From: Actinomycetes bacterium
GTDB lineage: Bacteria > Actinomycetota > Coriobacteriia > Coriobacteriales > Eggerthellaceae
Assembly (NCBI GenBank): GCA_023460315.1
Contig: JAEWQO010000078.1
Span: 1-64,000 of the forward strand
Direction of reading: 5' to 3'
Length of the DNA stretch: 64,000 bases
Below, in pieces: positions 26,679-35,160 of the stretch (within the stretch, counting starts at the first letter, position 1; each line of letters begins with the position of its first letter). Position numbers and translations under genes: made by a program. A model generated the notes under the pieces. The model made no database searches. It saw only the letters and a program-made list of their open reading frames with translations, and was not told where the DNA came from.

Positions 26679-27486
26679 AAACCCCTACGACGTTCTGGGT
26701 GTGAGCCGCGACGCCTCGCTCGACGAGGTCAAGAAGGCCTATCGCAAGAAGGCGCGCGAAAACCATCCCGATCTGAATCCGGACGACCCGAATGCGGTCG
26801 AGCGGATGAACAAAATCAACGAAGCGTATGATCGCATCGCAAATCCGGAGAAGTATGCGGCCCGCGATCGACGTGCGGCCGCAAACGGATCTGGCTATGG
26901 AGGTCCGGCTGGCCAGGCCGGAGGGGCGGGACATACCGGCTCGGGCACCGGCCGCGGTTCCGCCGGACCGGGGGGAACGGGATGGGATGGCCCGGGTGGC
27001 TATGGTACCGAGGGACCCTATGGCTGGACAGGGGGAATCAACTTCGATGACCTCTTCGGCTTTGGTGGCGGCGGGCCTGGCACCCGCGAACCCATTCATC
27101 CCGAGCCATCGGCTGCCGACAACCCCACGGTGCGCAGTGCCGTTGACGCTATCAACGCCGGCCGTTTCCAACAGGCGGTGGACGTTCTGAACACGGTGAC
27201 GAGCGGAGGCCGCAACGCGCGTTGGTATTACCTGAGCGCTCTTGCCAATGACGGCGCGGGCAACTCCCTCATGGGCCTCGAACAGATACGGCGAGCCGTG
27301 CGCCTCGATCCTGGCAATCCTGACTATCAGCGGGCTCAGCGGCAGTTTCAGCAAGCGGGGCAGACGTATCAGCAGGAGGGTCAGGCGCGAGGGTTCAGCA
27401 TGGGCATCGACCCGGCCATGATCTGCTGCGGCGTCTGGTGTTTGGCGCCGACGATCTGCCGCCTGTGCACACCCTTCGGTTTTTAG
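26671..27486 (+). CDS. J-domain co-chaperone (DnaJ-like, atypical)
   Basis: A 271-residue protein from GTG 26671 (AAGGAGAAG upstream). An N-terminal J domain (residues 3-65, NPYDVLGVSRDASLDEVKKAYRKKARENHPDLN) carries the HPD motif that stimulates Hsp70 ATPase. A Gly-rich linker follows, then a TPR-like region (NPTVRSAVDAINAGRFQQAVDVLNTV). The hydrophobic, Cys-containing C-terminus (MICCGVWCLAPTICRLC) may insert in or associate with the membrane. It lacks the zinc-finger and substrate domains of classical DnaJ. The dnaK gene follows 37 bp downstream, so it is likely the dedicated partner of that DnaK. Confidence 0.88.
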   Translation: MVENPYDVLGVSRDASLDEVKKAYRKKARENHPDLNPDDPNAVERMNKINEAYDRIANPEKYAARDRRAAANGSGYGGPAGQAGGAGHTGSGTGRGSAGPGGTGWDGPGGYGTEGPYGWTGGINFDDLFGFGGGGPGTREPIHPEPSAADNPTVRSAVDAINAGRFQQAVDVLNTVTSGGRNARWYYLSALANDGAGNSLMGLEQIRRAVRLDPGNPDYQRAQRQFQQAGQTYQQEGQARGFSMGIDPAMICCGVWCLAPTICRLCTPFGF

Positions 27487-27523
27487 CAGCGGGCGTGGAG
27501 CCCGTATCGTGAAAGGACAAACC

Positions 27524-29329
27524 ATGACAGCGACGATAGGCATTGATCTTGGGACGACGAACAGCTGTGCGGCCACGGTCGAGGGCGGACGGCCTGTGAT
27601 CATCCCCAATGCAGAGGGTGAGCGCACGACTCCGAGCGTGGTGGCGTTCTCAAAGGAGGGCGAGCGCCTGGTGGGCAGCGTGGCGTGTCGGCAGGCAGCG
27701 GTGAACCCCGACCGCACCATCTCGTCGGTGAAACGTCGCATGGGCAGCGATTGGCGTGCGCGCATCGATGGCAAGGATTTCACTCCTCAGGAGATATCCG
27801 CCATGATCCTGCGCAAACTCCGCCACGATGCCGAGGCCTTTCTCGACCAAGAGGTCTCCCAAGCGGTCATCACCGTGCCGGCGTATTTCGATGACGCGCA
27901 ACGTCAGGCGACGAAGGATGCCGGAAAGATCGCCGGACTTGATGTGCTGCGCATCATAAACGAGCCCACGAGTGCGGCGCTCGCTTATGGCCTGGACAAC
28001 GGTGCGCCGCAGAAGGTGATGGTGTACGATTTGGGTGGCGGCACGTTCGATGTTTCCATCATTGAGATCGGCGATGGCGTCATCGAGGTGTTGGCGACTT
28101 CTGGCGACAACCATCTGGGTGGCGATGATTTCGACGAGCGGCTGGCGGCCCATCTTTTTGACGTGTTCAAACGCGAGCATGGTCAAGACCTGCATCGCAA
28201 TCCAGCGGCGCTGCAGCGTGTGTCCGAGGCGGCCGAGCAGGCAAAGAAGGAGTTGTCGGCGCTCGATTCCGTCCAGGTGAACTTGCCGTTCCTTGCACAG
28301 GGTGCCTCGGGGCCGCTTCATCTTGACACGACGCTGACTCGTTCGGCGTTTAACGATATGACGAGGGATCTCGTGGAGCGCACGACCGTTCCGGTGCAGA
28401 CTGCTCTCAACGATGCAGGTATCGCCGCTTCGGAGCTTGGATGCGTGCTGCTTGTCGGTGGGTCAACGCGCATTCCTGCGGTACAGGATCACGTGCGCAA
28501 GCTGACGGGCATTGAGCCGTCGGCATCCATCAATCCCGATGAATGCGTTGCTTCTGGTGCCGCCATTCAGGCTGCCACGCTTGCCGGGGCATCGACGGGC
28601 CTCGTTCGGATCAACAGCCTTCTCCTGCTTGACGTGACGCCTCTGAGTCTGTCGATCGAGACGGTGGGTGGCGTTGCCACCCGCCTTGTGGAACGCAATA
28701 CCACTCTGCCTGTTCATTACTCCCAGGTGTTCTCGACGGCAGCGGCATTCCAGACAAGCGTGGAGGTTCGCGTGTTGCAGGGAGAGCGCCCCATGGCAGC
28801 TGACAATAAGGCCATTGGAACGTTCCGGCTCAAGGGCATCAAACGCGCTCCAGCCGGTGTGCCTCAGATCGAGGTGACGTTCGACATTGACGCGAACGGT
28901 ATCCTCACGGTGTCCGCGAAGGACCTCGACACGGGCAAGCAGCAATCCATCACCATCGATGATTCGGGACGAATGTCCGACGACGAGGTCGATCGGGCCA
29001 TCCGTGATGCCGAGCAGTATGCGTCGCAAGATGAGGCACGCCGTGCCGCCATGGTTGCGCACGAAGAGGCCCAGCGTCTGGTGAACGAGACGGATCAGGC
29101 TCTCGCAAAGGTGGGAAAGCAACTGGAGAAAGAAGAGAAAAAGCAGGTCAAAGCTGATGCAGATGCTTTGCGAAAGCTCTTGGCCAAGCGGCCGAGCGGC
29201 TTTGGAAAGAAAGCGCGCGAAAACGAGGCGTCATCGGCGGAGGATGTCTCGGCCATCCAGGCTGCCGCCGAGCGCCTGAAGGCCTCAAGCGAGCATGCGC
29301 GCAGCCTTCATGACCAGCAGGGGGAATGA
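27524..29329 (+). CDS. dnaK: Hsp70 chaperone DnaK
   Basis: A 601-residue ATP-dependent chaperone. The start at 27524 follows GAAAGGA. Nucleotide-binding domain signatures: IGIDLGTTNSCAA, VYDLGGGTFDVSI and VLLVGGSTRIPAVQDHVRKL. Linker and substrate domain: LLLDVTPLSLSIETVGG and VTFDIDANGILTVSAKDLDTGKQQSITI. The C-terminus is short and Lys/Ala-rich and ends LHDQQGE, without the acidic tail of housekeeping DnaK. Its partners here are an atypical J protein and DUF5685 rather than grpE, dnaJ and hspR, so it may be a second, specialised DnaK. A hairpin follows at 29346-29381. Confidence 0.93.
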   Translation: MTATIGIDLGTTNSCAATVEGGRPVIIPNAEGERTTPSVVAFSKEGERLVGSVACRQAAVNPDRTISSVKRRMGSDWRARIDGKDFTPQEISAMILRKLRHDAEAFLDQEVSQAVITVPAYFDDAQRQATKDAGKIAGLDVLRIINEPTSAALAYGLDNGAPQKVMVYDLGGGTFDVSIIEIGDGVIEVLATSGDNHLGGDDFDERLAAHLFDVFKREHGQDLHRNPAALQRVSEAAEQAKKELSALDSVQVNLPFLAQGASGPLHLDTTLTRSAFNDMTRDLVERTTVPVQTALNDAGIAASELGCVLLVGGSTRIPAVQDHVRKLTGIEPSASINPDECVASGAAIQAATLAGASTGLVRINSLLLLDVTPLSLSIETVGGVATRLVERNTTLPVHYSQVFSTAAAFQTSVEVRVLQGERPMAADNKAIGTFRLKGIKRAPAGVPQIEVTFDIDANGILTVSAKDLDTGKQQSITIDDSGRMSDDEVDRAIRDAEQYASQDEARRAAMVAHEEAQRLVNETDQALAKVGKQLEKEEKKQVKADADALRKLLAKRPSGFGKKARENEASSAEDVSAIQAAAERLKASSEHARSLHDQQGE

Positions 29330-29345
29330 ACGCCATGCGAAAAAC

Positions 29346-29381
29346 TTTCAGGAAAAGCCGTCATAAGTGACCTTTCCTGAA
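29346..29381 (+). terminator. Terminator hairpin after dnaK
   Basis: TTCAGGAAA (29347-29355) pairs with TTTCCTGAA (29373-29381) across a 17-nt loop, 17 bp after the dnaK stop. No strong U-tract. A second, perfect hairpin, GCCGAGACC/GGTCTCGGC, lies at 29440-29461 in the leader of the next gene. Confidence 0.55.
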
Positions 29382-29439
29382 GGATGTCGGAGATTGTGCT
29401 CGGGAACGCCGTCGCGCGATGCGACGCAATCAAGGAAGC

Positions 29440-29461
29440 GCCGAGACCAGGGGGTCTCGGC
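29440..29461. other. Strong hairpin in leader of the PPTase gene
   Basis: GCCGAGACC (29440-29448) and GGTCTCGGC (29453-29461) form a perfect 9-bp stem with a 4-nt loop, about 95 bp upstream of the next start codon. It could be a second dnaK terminator or a leader structure. Confidence 0.4.
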
Positions 29462-29555
29462 AGTTGGCACCGTCGGGCCGTTTCCCGAAACCGAGACGCA
29501 GGCACGTGCCAATTTTTGACTGAAGGTCAGGCAGGGCAAACAGCGAGGGCAAACG

Positions 29556-30221
29556 GTGGGCGACCAAGCACGGATACTGTACATAGAGGACTTGCCCGGC
29601 ATATCGGAAGCATGGTGCCATGCCCGTATGCAGGAGATCCCTGAGTTCCGCAGGGAGAAAGCTCTCAGACTGCGCTTTCACAAGGATCGCGTCCAGAGCG
29701 TCGCGGCGTTTTGCCTCCTTTGCGTCGCTCTTGGGTTTGTTCCGCAATCGTTCCGCATCGCCTCGCACGGAAAGCCGTTCCTTCCCGACGGCCCCGAGTT
29801 TTCCCTCAGCCACAGTCGCGGCTGCGCAGCCGCCGCGATAAGCCGTTCGCCGGTCGGCGTCGATGTGGAGACGGTCCGCACGGCGCCGATGGAGGTATGC
29901 GCATCTGTGTTCACGGGAAACGAGCAGGAGCTATTGGATTCTGCCGGAGATGTCGATCGATGCTTTTTCGCGCTGTGGACGTTGAAGGAAAGCTGCGTCA
30001 AAAAGGCGGGAGTCGGCTTGTCGCTGCCTTTGCAAAACCTTGACGTTGCCTCGAAAAGCTCACTGTGGCTCGACGGACGCATGTGCCGTCTGACAAGCTA
30101 TGGCACCCCGCTCAATCAGATGGGCGTCTGCAGCGAGATGCCGGCGAGCTTTCAAAAGGTCAAGCTGGCGGAACTCGACAAGCTGTGGGCCGAGGTGAGC
30201 CAGTCTCCTTCTCGCCTGTGA
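29556..30221 (+). CDS. 4'-phosphopantetheinyl transferase (Sfp type)
   Basis: Transfers phosphopantetheine from CoA to carrier proteins. The 221-residue protein has the Sfp/AcpT motifs: GKPFLPDGPEFSLSHSRG (motif 1), GVDVETVR (motif 2, Mg-binding Asp-x-Glu) and FFALWTLKESCVKKAGVGL (motif 3, WxxKES). GTG 29556 is used as start. Sfp-type enzymes often serve secondary-metabolite carriers, but no NRPS or PKS gene is in the window, so it may be the general or fatty-acid enzyme. It is convergent with the frameshifted minus-strand gene at 30160-30488. Confidence 0.85.
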   Translation: MGDQARILYIEDLPGISEAWCHARMQEIPEFRREKALRLRFHKDRVQSVAAFCLLCVALGFVPQSFRIASHGKPFLPDGPEFSLSHSRGCAAAAISRSPVGVDVETVRTAPMEVCASVFTGNEQELLDSAGDVDRCFFALWTLKESCVKKAGVGLSLPLQNLDVASKSSLWLDGRMCRLTSYGTPLNQMGVCSEMPASFQKVKLAELDKLWAEVSQSPSRL

Positions 30222-30488
30222 ATGGGAGGCCGGTGTCGCCTCCCAGCGCCAGTTCCTGAGCGTCTTCCTGCAAGTGCTCGATGAGTTCATTTGCCTTTGC
30301 GCTTTCAGAGGCAATCTCACTTTCAAATTTTCCGCTTCGAGTTGTCTTTGACTGGCGGACAGAGTAAAAAACAGACCGAAAGCCAGCAGGAGGAGCACCG
30401 CCATCACCGACATGGTAAGAAAGATGATTTTGATCTCACCGTCGTAAGAGGGACTTTTGGCAGGCGCTGCCCCGGCCCGCTTGGGCAA
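30160..30488 (-). pseudogene. Small one-TM coiled-coil protein, apparently frameshifted
   Basis: The first part (from TTG 30488) reads sensibly: SYDGEIKIIFLTMSV, then a membrane helix (MAVLLLLAFGLFFTL) and the start of a helix (SASQRQLEAENLK). After that the frame becomes low-quality (VRLPLKAQRQMNSSSTCRK). Shifting by one base at the A run near 30320-30324 continues the helix as SEIASESAKANELIEHLQ and EDAQELALGG, a convincing coiled coil, ending at 30160. A single missing A would explain this, either as a real frameshift or a homopolymer error. It lies 20 bp downstream of the class III aminotransferase-fold gene on the same strand and may have been co-transcribed. Function unknown. Confidence 0.5.
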
Positions 30489-30508
30489 CCTGCCTGCCGG
30501 CGCGGGCC

Positions 30509-31837
30509 CTAGAGGCTTGCGAGCGTCCCAGAAAGGGCATCGGTGAACCAGTCCAGGTCATCGAGGGAAAACACCAGCGGTGGCCTCACTTTCAGCACGT
30601 TGCCATACGGGCCGCACAGCGACACGAGCACGTGCCGCTCGCGCATTCCCTCTATGATGCGCACGGCGGTGGCGTAATCGGGCTCAGTCGTTCCGGGCTT
30701 GACGACGTCGACACCGGTGAACAGGCCGGCACCGCGCACGTCGCCGAGCAGAGGATGGTCTTTTGCCAGGGAGTTCAGCGCCTCTCGCATCGCGGTGCCC
30801 ACACGCTTGGCATTGCCCAGCGTGTCTTCCTCCCGCATGGCATCGAGCGTGGCCTGCGCGGCCGCCATGGCGACGGGACTTCCGGCAAAGGTGTTGAAGT
30901 AAGGGGAGCTTTGGGCGAAGGCATCAAGCACGTCTGTCTTTGCGGCGACGCCGGAACAGGCAATGCCGTTGGCCATGGGCTTTCCCATGGTGACGATGTC
31001 GGGCACGATCCCGTGGCGCTCAAAGCCCCAAAATCCTTCGCCTGTCCGAGTGAAGCCAGGCTGCACCTCGTCGGCGATGAACACGCCGCCTTCGCGATGC
31101 ACGGTCTCGATGACCGGTTGGAGGAATCCGGGCTTCCCGGGGAAGACGCCGTCAGACGAGAAGATGGTGTCGACCAGCAGGGCGGCGAACTTGATGCCAT
31201 GCCTTTTCATGTCGGCGATCTGGGCTTCCACGTGCTGAGCCATCCATGCGCCGATGTCGTCGGTTCCCAAGCGATAGGTGTCGGGCGTCGGTATCATGCG
31301 CATGTCGATGGCCATCGGCGCGTCGGCCCCGATTGAGGGAGAGAGCTTTGTGATGAGGTCGGTGTTGCCGTGGTATGCCTCGCTGGTCACGATGACGCCT
31401 GTGCCGCCCGTGTAGGATTTCGCGATGCGCACGGCAAGGTCGTTGGCTTCTGAGCCGGAAAGCAGAAACATGATGCGGTCAAGCTCGCTGGGCATGGTGG
31501 ACAGCAAGTCTTCGGCGTAATGGAGGATGTTCTCATGCAGATAGCGGGTATGGGTGTTGATAAGCCCCATCTGCTTCGACACCGCTTCTGCTACCTTTGG
31601 GTGGCTGTGCCCGAGCGAGGGGATGTTGTTGTAGACGTCAAGGTATTCCTCACCGTCTGCATCAAACAGCCGCGTGCCCCGTCCGCGCACGAAATTGAGC
31701 GGCTTGTGATAGAACAGCCGGTAGCTTGGGCCGAGGATCGCTCGGCGCTCGACCATCTGACGTGTCGCTTCGTCGAGATTCTCCATATCTTCCGCCTTGA
31801 AGCTGTTCGAATCCATGATGGTGGACGATGTTGCCAT
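30509..31837 (-). CDS. Class III PLP enzyme, probable ethanolamine-phosphate phospho-lyase
   Basis: A 442-residue PLP enzyme of the class III aminotransferase fold. It resembles the AGXT2L1/ETNPPL phospho-lyases more than ordinary transaminases: YLDVYNNIPSLGHSHPKVAEAVSKQM, NTHTRYLHENILHYAEDL, FNTFAGSPVAMAAAQATLDAM, LGDVRGAGLFTGVDVV and VLVSLCGPYGNVLKVRPPLVFS all match that subgroup as I know it. The PLP lysine is in VTMGKPMANG. The start follows an AGGAGAA site. A divergent APH-like kinase gene and an APC permease gene lie next to it. The inferred reaction is phosphoethanolamine to acetaldehyde, ammonia and phosphate. Phosphohydroxylysine or another phosphoamine is the main alternative. Confidence 0.75.
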   Translation of the reverse strand: MATSSTIMDSNSFKAEDMENLDEATRQMVERRAILGPSYRLFYHKPLNFVRGRGTRLFDADGEEYLDVYNNIPSLGHSHPKVAEAVSKQMGLINTHTRYLHENILHYAEDLLSTMPSELDRIMFLLSGSEANDLAVRIAKSYTGGTGVIVTSEAYHGNTDLITKLSPSIGADAPMAIDMRMIPTPDTYRLGTDDIGAWMAQHVEAQIADMKRHGIKFAALLVDTIFSSDGVFPGKPGFLQPVIETVHREGGVFIADEVQPGFTRTGEGFWGFERHGIVPDIVTMGKPMANGIACSGVAAKTDVLDAFAQSSPYFNTFAGSPVAMAAAQATLDAMREEDTLGNAKRVGTAMREALNSLAKDHPLLGDVRGAGLFTGVDVVKPGTTEPDYATAVRIIEGMRERHVLVSLCGPYGNVLKVRPPLVFSLDDLDWFTDALSGTLASL

Positions 31838-32196
31838 GTCTTCTCCTTATGATCTCGCTCGATTGCACCTTCTCATACGCTTGCGCAGCTGGAGGCACGA
31901 CGGTTGGGAAGCTGATCTTCTCGCCGCTCGGAAGACGAAGAGGCCTCTGCGGCGCAGGGGGAAGTATCACCGCTCCGTGTTTCATCTGCGTTACGCTAAT
32001 TATCTCGCCATACAGGTTTCTTTCATGTTTCGCGCCCGTTTCACCTTCATAAACGAGCACGAACGATTTTGTTTCGCTTGTGATTCAGCAGGGGTGAGGA
32101 CAAAGCGCTTGCTAAGGTACGGCAATCGAAACGAGCATTCAGCATGCGCAGTTTCTCAATTATTGAGGACGGCAAGCGACAAGTGAGGAGGAGCCC
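31838..32196. promoter_or_regulatory. Divergent promoter region, phospho-lyase / kinase
   Basis: This 359-bp gap separates the phospho-lyase gene from the divergent kinase gene and must contain both promoters. Open frames across it lack ribosome-binding sites and family features. No clear dyad or riboswitch was identified. A GAGGAGG site (32187-32193) serves the kinase start. Confidence 0.4.
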
Positions 32197-33429
32197 ATGG
32201 CAACGGCAACATCGAAGGAACAGGCACATCTCCAGGTGGAGGGGCAAGAGACCGTCAGTGATGCGGATCAGGCCGTCGCGACGGCAGCCGAGCGCGTGAT
32301 TGCCACCGCGACTGACGTCCAGGAGGCCGAAGCGAAGAAAATCGCTAGCAAGCAGGCTCTTGGCGTCCATATGCCTCCCGATTTGCAGAGCGAAGGAGGT
32401 GCGACGGGCCTTGCCGCATTTGCCGCCTACAACAAGGGCTCCCTGGCACCCTGGTGGCTGCTGCGCGGAGTGTGCGACGCCTGGGGCTTTGACACGTTCA
32501 CCACCGAAGTTCGTCTTATCACCGTATCCGAAAACGCCACATATCTGGTTACATGCAACGATAAGCCCTATGGCGTCATTCGCGTTTCGCAACCCGGCTA
32601 TGTGGGCGGGCCCGTTGCGGTTGCCTCTGAGATTGCGTGGCTCACTGCGCTGCACAGCGTGGAAGGCGTCAACGTTATCGATGACATTCCCACGGCATCG
32701 GGATTCACGGTGGCTACCATCGCCGACGAATCGGGCACCGAGTGGGCGTGTGTGTGCACGTCGTTCGTCGAGGGCGTGGTACTCGAAGATCTGCCTGACC
32801 CCTCATCGTACTATCGTACCATCGGCCGCTGGGCGGCGAAATTCCACATCCATGCGCGTTCCTGGCAGAAGCCCGACGGGTTCAAGCGTTTTGAATGGAA
32901 CCTTTCGGACATGGTGGGCGATCACCCCCGTTGGGGCCGTTGGGAGGACGTCGATTTTACCTCGGAGGAGTTCAGTCTGCTAAAACGCGCTGAGCGAGCT
33001 GCCTTGGATGTCATGGAGCAGGTTCCCCGCACGCGCTCGACCTGGGGACTTATCCATGCCGACCTGCGTCCTTCGAACGTGATCGCCAGTGCCGACGGCA
33101 CGCTGACTGTCATCGACTTCGACGATTGCGGCTATTCCTACTATCTCTACGACTATGCGGCGGCATTGTCTTTTGTTGAGCATGAGTCGTACGCTCCGGC
33201 CATGGCCCGGGAATGGATTGCGGGCTATCGCGAGGTCATGCCGCTTTCCGATGACGACCTTGTGCGGGCCAGTGCTCTTTCGATGATCCGTCGGTTGCAG
33301 ATGCTCGGTTGGACAACCAACCATTATGCTGACGCGCTTCCCGATGGGCTCTATGACGCCCAAGCGCCCGGCACCGTTATGTGTGCCAAACGCTATATGG
33401 ACAATCCTCTCTGGTTGCTTGAAGGATAG
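32197..33429 (+). CDS. APH-fold small-molecule kinase (COG2334-like), probable ethanolamine kinase
   Basis: A 410-residue phosphotransferase. Residues 1-75 are a low-complexity Ala/Glu-rich extension. The kinase domain follows: ENATYLVTCNDKPYGVIRV (nucleotide-binding strand and Lys region), VCTSFVEGVVLEDLPD (hinge), the catalytic HADLRPSNVIA loop with the Brenner Asp, and VIDFDDCGYSYYLYDYA with the Mg-binding Asp. This group includes homoserine, hydroxylysine and choline/ethanolamine kinases. The adjacent phospho-lyase, which needs an O-phosphoamine, and an ethanolamine-type permease make ethanolamine the best substrate guess. An acyl-CoA-independent amino alcohol or hydroxylysine remains possible. 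Confidence 0.75.
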   Translation: MATATSKEQAHLQVEGQETVSDADQAVATAAERVIATATDVQEAEAKKIASKQALGVHMPPDLQSEGGATGLAAFAAYNKGSLAPWWLLRGVCDAWGFDTFTTEVRLITVSENATYLVTCNDKPYGVIRVSQPGYVGGPVAVASEIAWLTALHSVEGVNVIDDIPTASGFTVATIADESGTEWACVCTSFVEGVVLEDLPDPSSYYRTIGRWAAKFHIHARSWQKPDGFKRFEWNLSDMVGDHPRWGRWEDVDFTSEEFSLLKRAERAALDVMEQVPRTRSTWGLIHADLRPSNVIASADGTLTVIDFDDCGYSYYLYDYAAALSFVEHESYAPAMAREWIAGYREVMPLSDDDLVRASALSMIRRLQMLGWTTNHYADALPDGLYDAQAPGTVMCAKRYMDNPLWLLEG

Positions 33430-33529
33430 AAACGGCAGAGAGATTTTGCCCGAAAGCTTCGAAAGCTAAAACAGCGGAGCAATCCGAGCATATATCTTAT
33501 CATCCAATCTCAAAAGAAGGAGGCGTCTC

Positions 33530-34984
33530 ATGGCTGCTGCACATGAGGGGGTCGTCGCACCCGCTGGCACAGGATCGCTCGCTGCGGAATCGAACGACTA
33601 TTTTGAAAAACGAGCATTGAAAAGGGGATCGGCCGGTTGGCTGTTGCTGGCAGGTTTGGGCGTTTCATACGTCATCTCCGGCGATTTCTCGGGATGGAAC
33701 CTCGGCATGGCGCATGGCGGTTTTGGCGGACTGCTCATCGCGTTTGCCCTCATGGGCATCATGTACGCCTGTATGGTGTTTGGATTGGCCGAAATGTCGT
33801 CGGCATTGCCGACTGCGGGGGCGGGGTATGGATTTGCTCGCCGTGCACTCGGAAAACTCGGCGGATATGTCACCGGGATAGCCATTCTCATTGAGTATTC
33901 CATTGCTCCGGCGGCCATCGCGGTGTTCATCGGAGGATACATCGAGTCGTTGGGACTTTTCCCCGGACTCAATCCCATCGTTATCTATGCTGTCTTCTTT
34001 GCCTTGTTCATTGCCATTCATCTCATCGGCGTGGGCGAAGCGCTCAAGGTCATGTTTGCCATCACGGCGGTAGCGGTGGTTGCCTTAGTGGCCTTTGCGG
34101 CGGGCATGATTCCCCATTTTGATGCATCCAACCTGTTTGACATCGCTTCAGACGGTTCTTTGGGATCGAGCGAGTTCCTTCCCTTCGGCGTGGGCGGCGT
34201 GCTGGCTGCCTTGCCATTTGGCATTTGGTTTTTCTTGGCGGTCGAAGGCGTTCCGCTGGCTGCCGAGGAGGCGAACGATCCGAAGACGGACATGCCCAGG
34301 GGAATCATTGTCGCCATGGCGGTTTTGGTGATCACCGGCCTGACGGTGCTGTTGCTGAGCCCCGGCGGTGCAGGTGCCGCCTTGATCGGAGAGTCTGGCG
34401 CTCCTTTGCCCGACGCCTTGAATGCGGTTGGCGAATCGGGTTTGGCGACGTTTGTGAACTACGCTGGTTTGGCTGGTCTGGTGGCATCGTTCTTTTCCAT
34501 TGTGTTTGCCTATTCACGCCAGCTGTTCGCTCTTTCCCGTGCCGGGTACCTGCCCCGTGTTCTTTCGGTCACCAATGGACGCAAGACTCCGACGTGGGCC
34601 CTTATTGTTCCGGGTGCAATTGGCTTCGTGCTGGCTTCGGCGCTTCAGAATGGCGATATCCTTATCAACATCGCCGTGTTTGCCGCCGCTATCAGCTATG
34701 CGCTCATGAATCTTTCGCACATCGTGCTGCGGGTGAAAGAACCCGATTTGGAGCGGCCCTATAAGACGCCGGGCGGCGTTGTGACCACGGGCATCGCATT
34801 GGTGTTGTCGTGTGTTGCCGTTGTGGCAACCTTCTTTGTCGATCCGGTTGCCGCTGGGTGTGCCGCTATCGTCATGGTGTGCTTCGTGGTCTATTTTATG
34901 GTGTACAGCCGCCATCATCTGGTGGCGAATGCCCCCGAAGAGGAATTTGCCTGCCTGGCTGCTGCCGAAAGCGAATTGAGGTAG
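33530..34984 (+). CDS. APC-superfamily permease, ethanolamine-permease-like
   Basis: A 484-residue transporter with about 12 membrane helices. The N-terminal part, LLLAGLGVSYVISGDFSGWNLGMAHGGFGGLLIAFALMGIMYACMVFGLAEMSSALPTAGAGYGFARRALGKLGGYVTG, resembles the EutP-type ethanolamine permease group of the APC family (YVISGxFxGWN; LAEMSxALPxAGxxYxFARR). The start at 33530 follows GAAGGAGG. It lies 100 bp after the kinase gene on the same strand. A classic rho-independent terminator follows at 35091-35127. Substrate assignment is by family resemblance and context. Confidence 0.82.
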   Translation: MAAAHEGVVAPAGTGSLAAESNDYFEKRALKRGSAGWLLLAGLGVSYVISGDFSGWNLGMAHGGFGGLLIAFALMGIMYACMVFGLAEMSSALPTAGAGYGFARRALGKLGGYVTGIAILIEYSIAPAAIAVFIGGYIESLGLFPGLNPIVIYAVFFALFIAIHLIGVGEALKVMFAITAVAVVALVAFAAGMIPHFDASNLFDIASDGSLGSSEFLPFGVGGVLAALPFGIWFFLAVEGVPLAAEEANDPKTDMPRGIIVAMAVLVITGLTVLLLSPGGAGAALIGESGAPLPDALNAVGESGLATFVNYAGLAGLVASFFSIVFAYSRQLFALSRAGYLPRVLSVTNGRKTPTWALIVPGAIGFVLASALQNGDILINIAVFAAAISYALMNLSHIVLRVKEPDLERPYKTPGGVVTTGIALVLSCVAVVATFFVDPVAAGCAAIVMVCFVVYFMVYSRHHLVANAPEEEFACLAAAESELR

Positions 34985-35026
34985 GGCGAGGACGCAAACT
35001 CGCAGCTTGGTGCGGATGTGACTTTG

Positions 35027-35053
35027 CTGCCCCAGCCCATTGGGCTGGGGCAG
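35027..35053 (+). terminator. Hairpin 1 after APC permease gene
   Basis: A perfect 12-bp stem, CTGCCCCAGCCC (35027-35038) with GGGCTGGGGCAG (35042-35053), has a 3-nt loop and lies 42 bp after the stop. No U-tract; a better terminator follows at 35091. Confidence 0.5.
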
Positions 35054-35090
35054 AGAGCCTGAAGCCTACGACTTGGCATTTTACCTTGAT

Positions 35091-35130
35091 CCCGGATGCT
35101 GTCTTGAATGGCATCCGGGCTTTTCTTTTC
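35091..35130 (+). terminator. Rho-independent terminator of the kinase-permease unit
   Basis: CCCGGATGC (35091-35099) pairs with GCATCCGGG (35111-35119), followed by CTTTTCTTTTC. Stem, loop and U-tract are all present. Confidence 0.85.
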
Positions 35131-35160
35131 CGCACCTGGTGGCGTTCATCCATAGGTCGT

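Noticed and set aside
26440..27783. 447-codon minus-strand frame opposite the DUF5685/J-protein/dnaK genes
   Set aside because: Spans three coupled plus-strand genes with clear motifs; antisense shadow.
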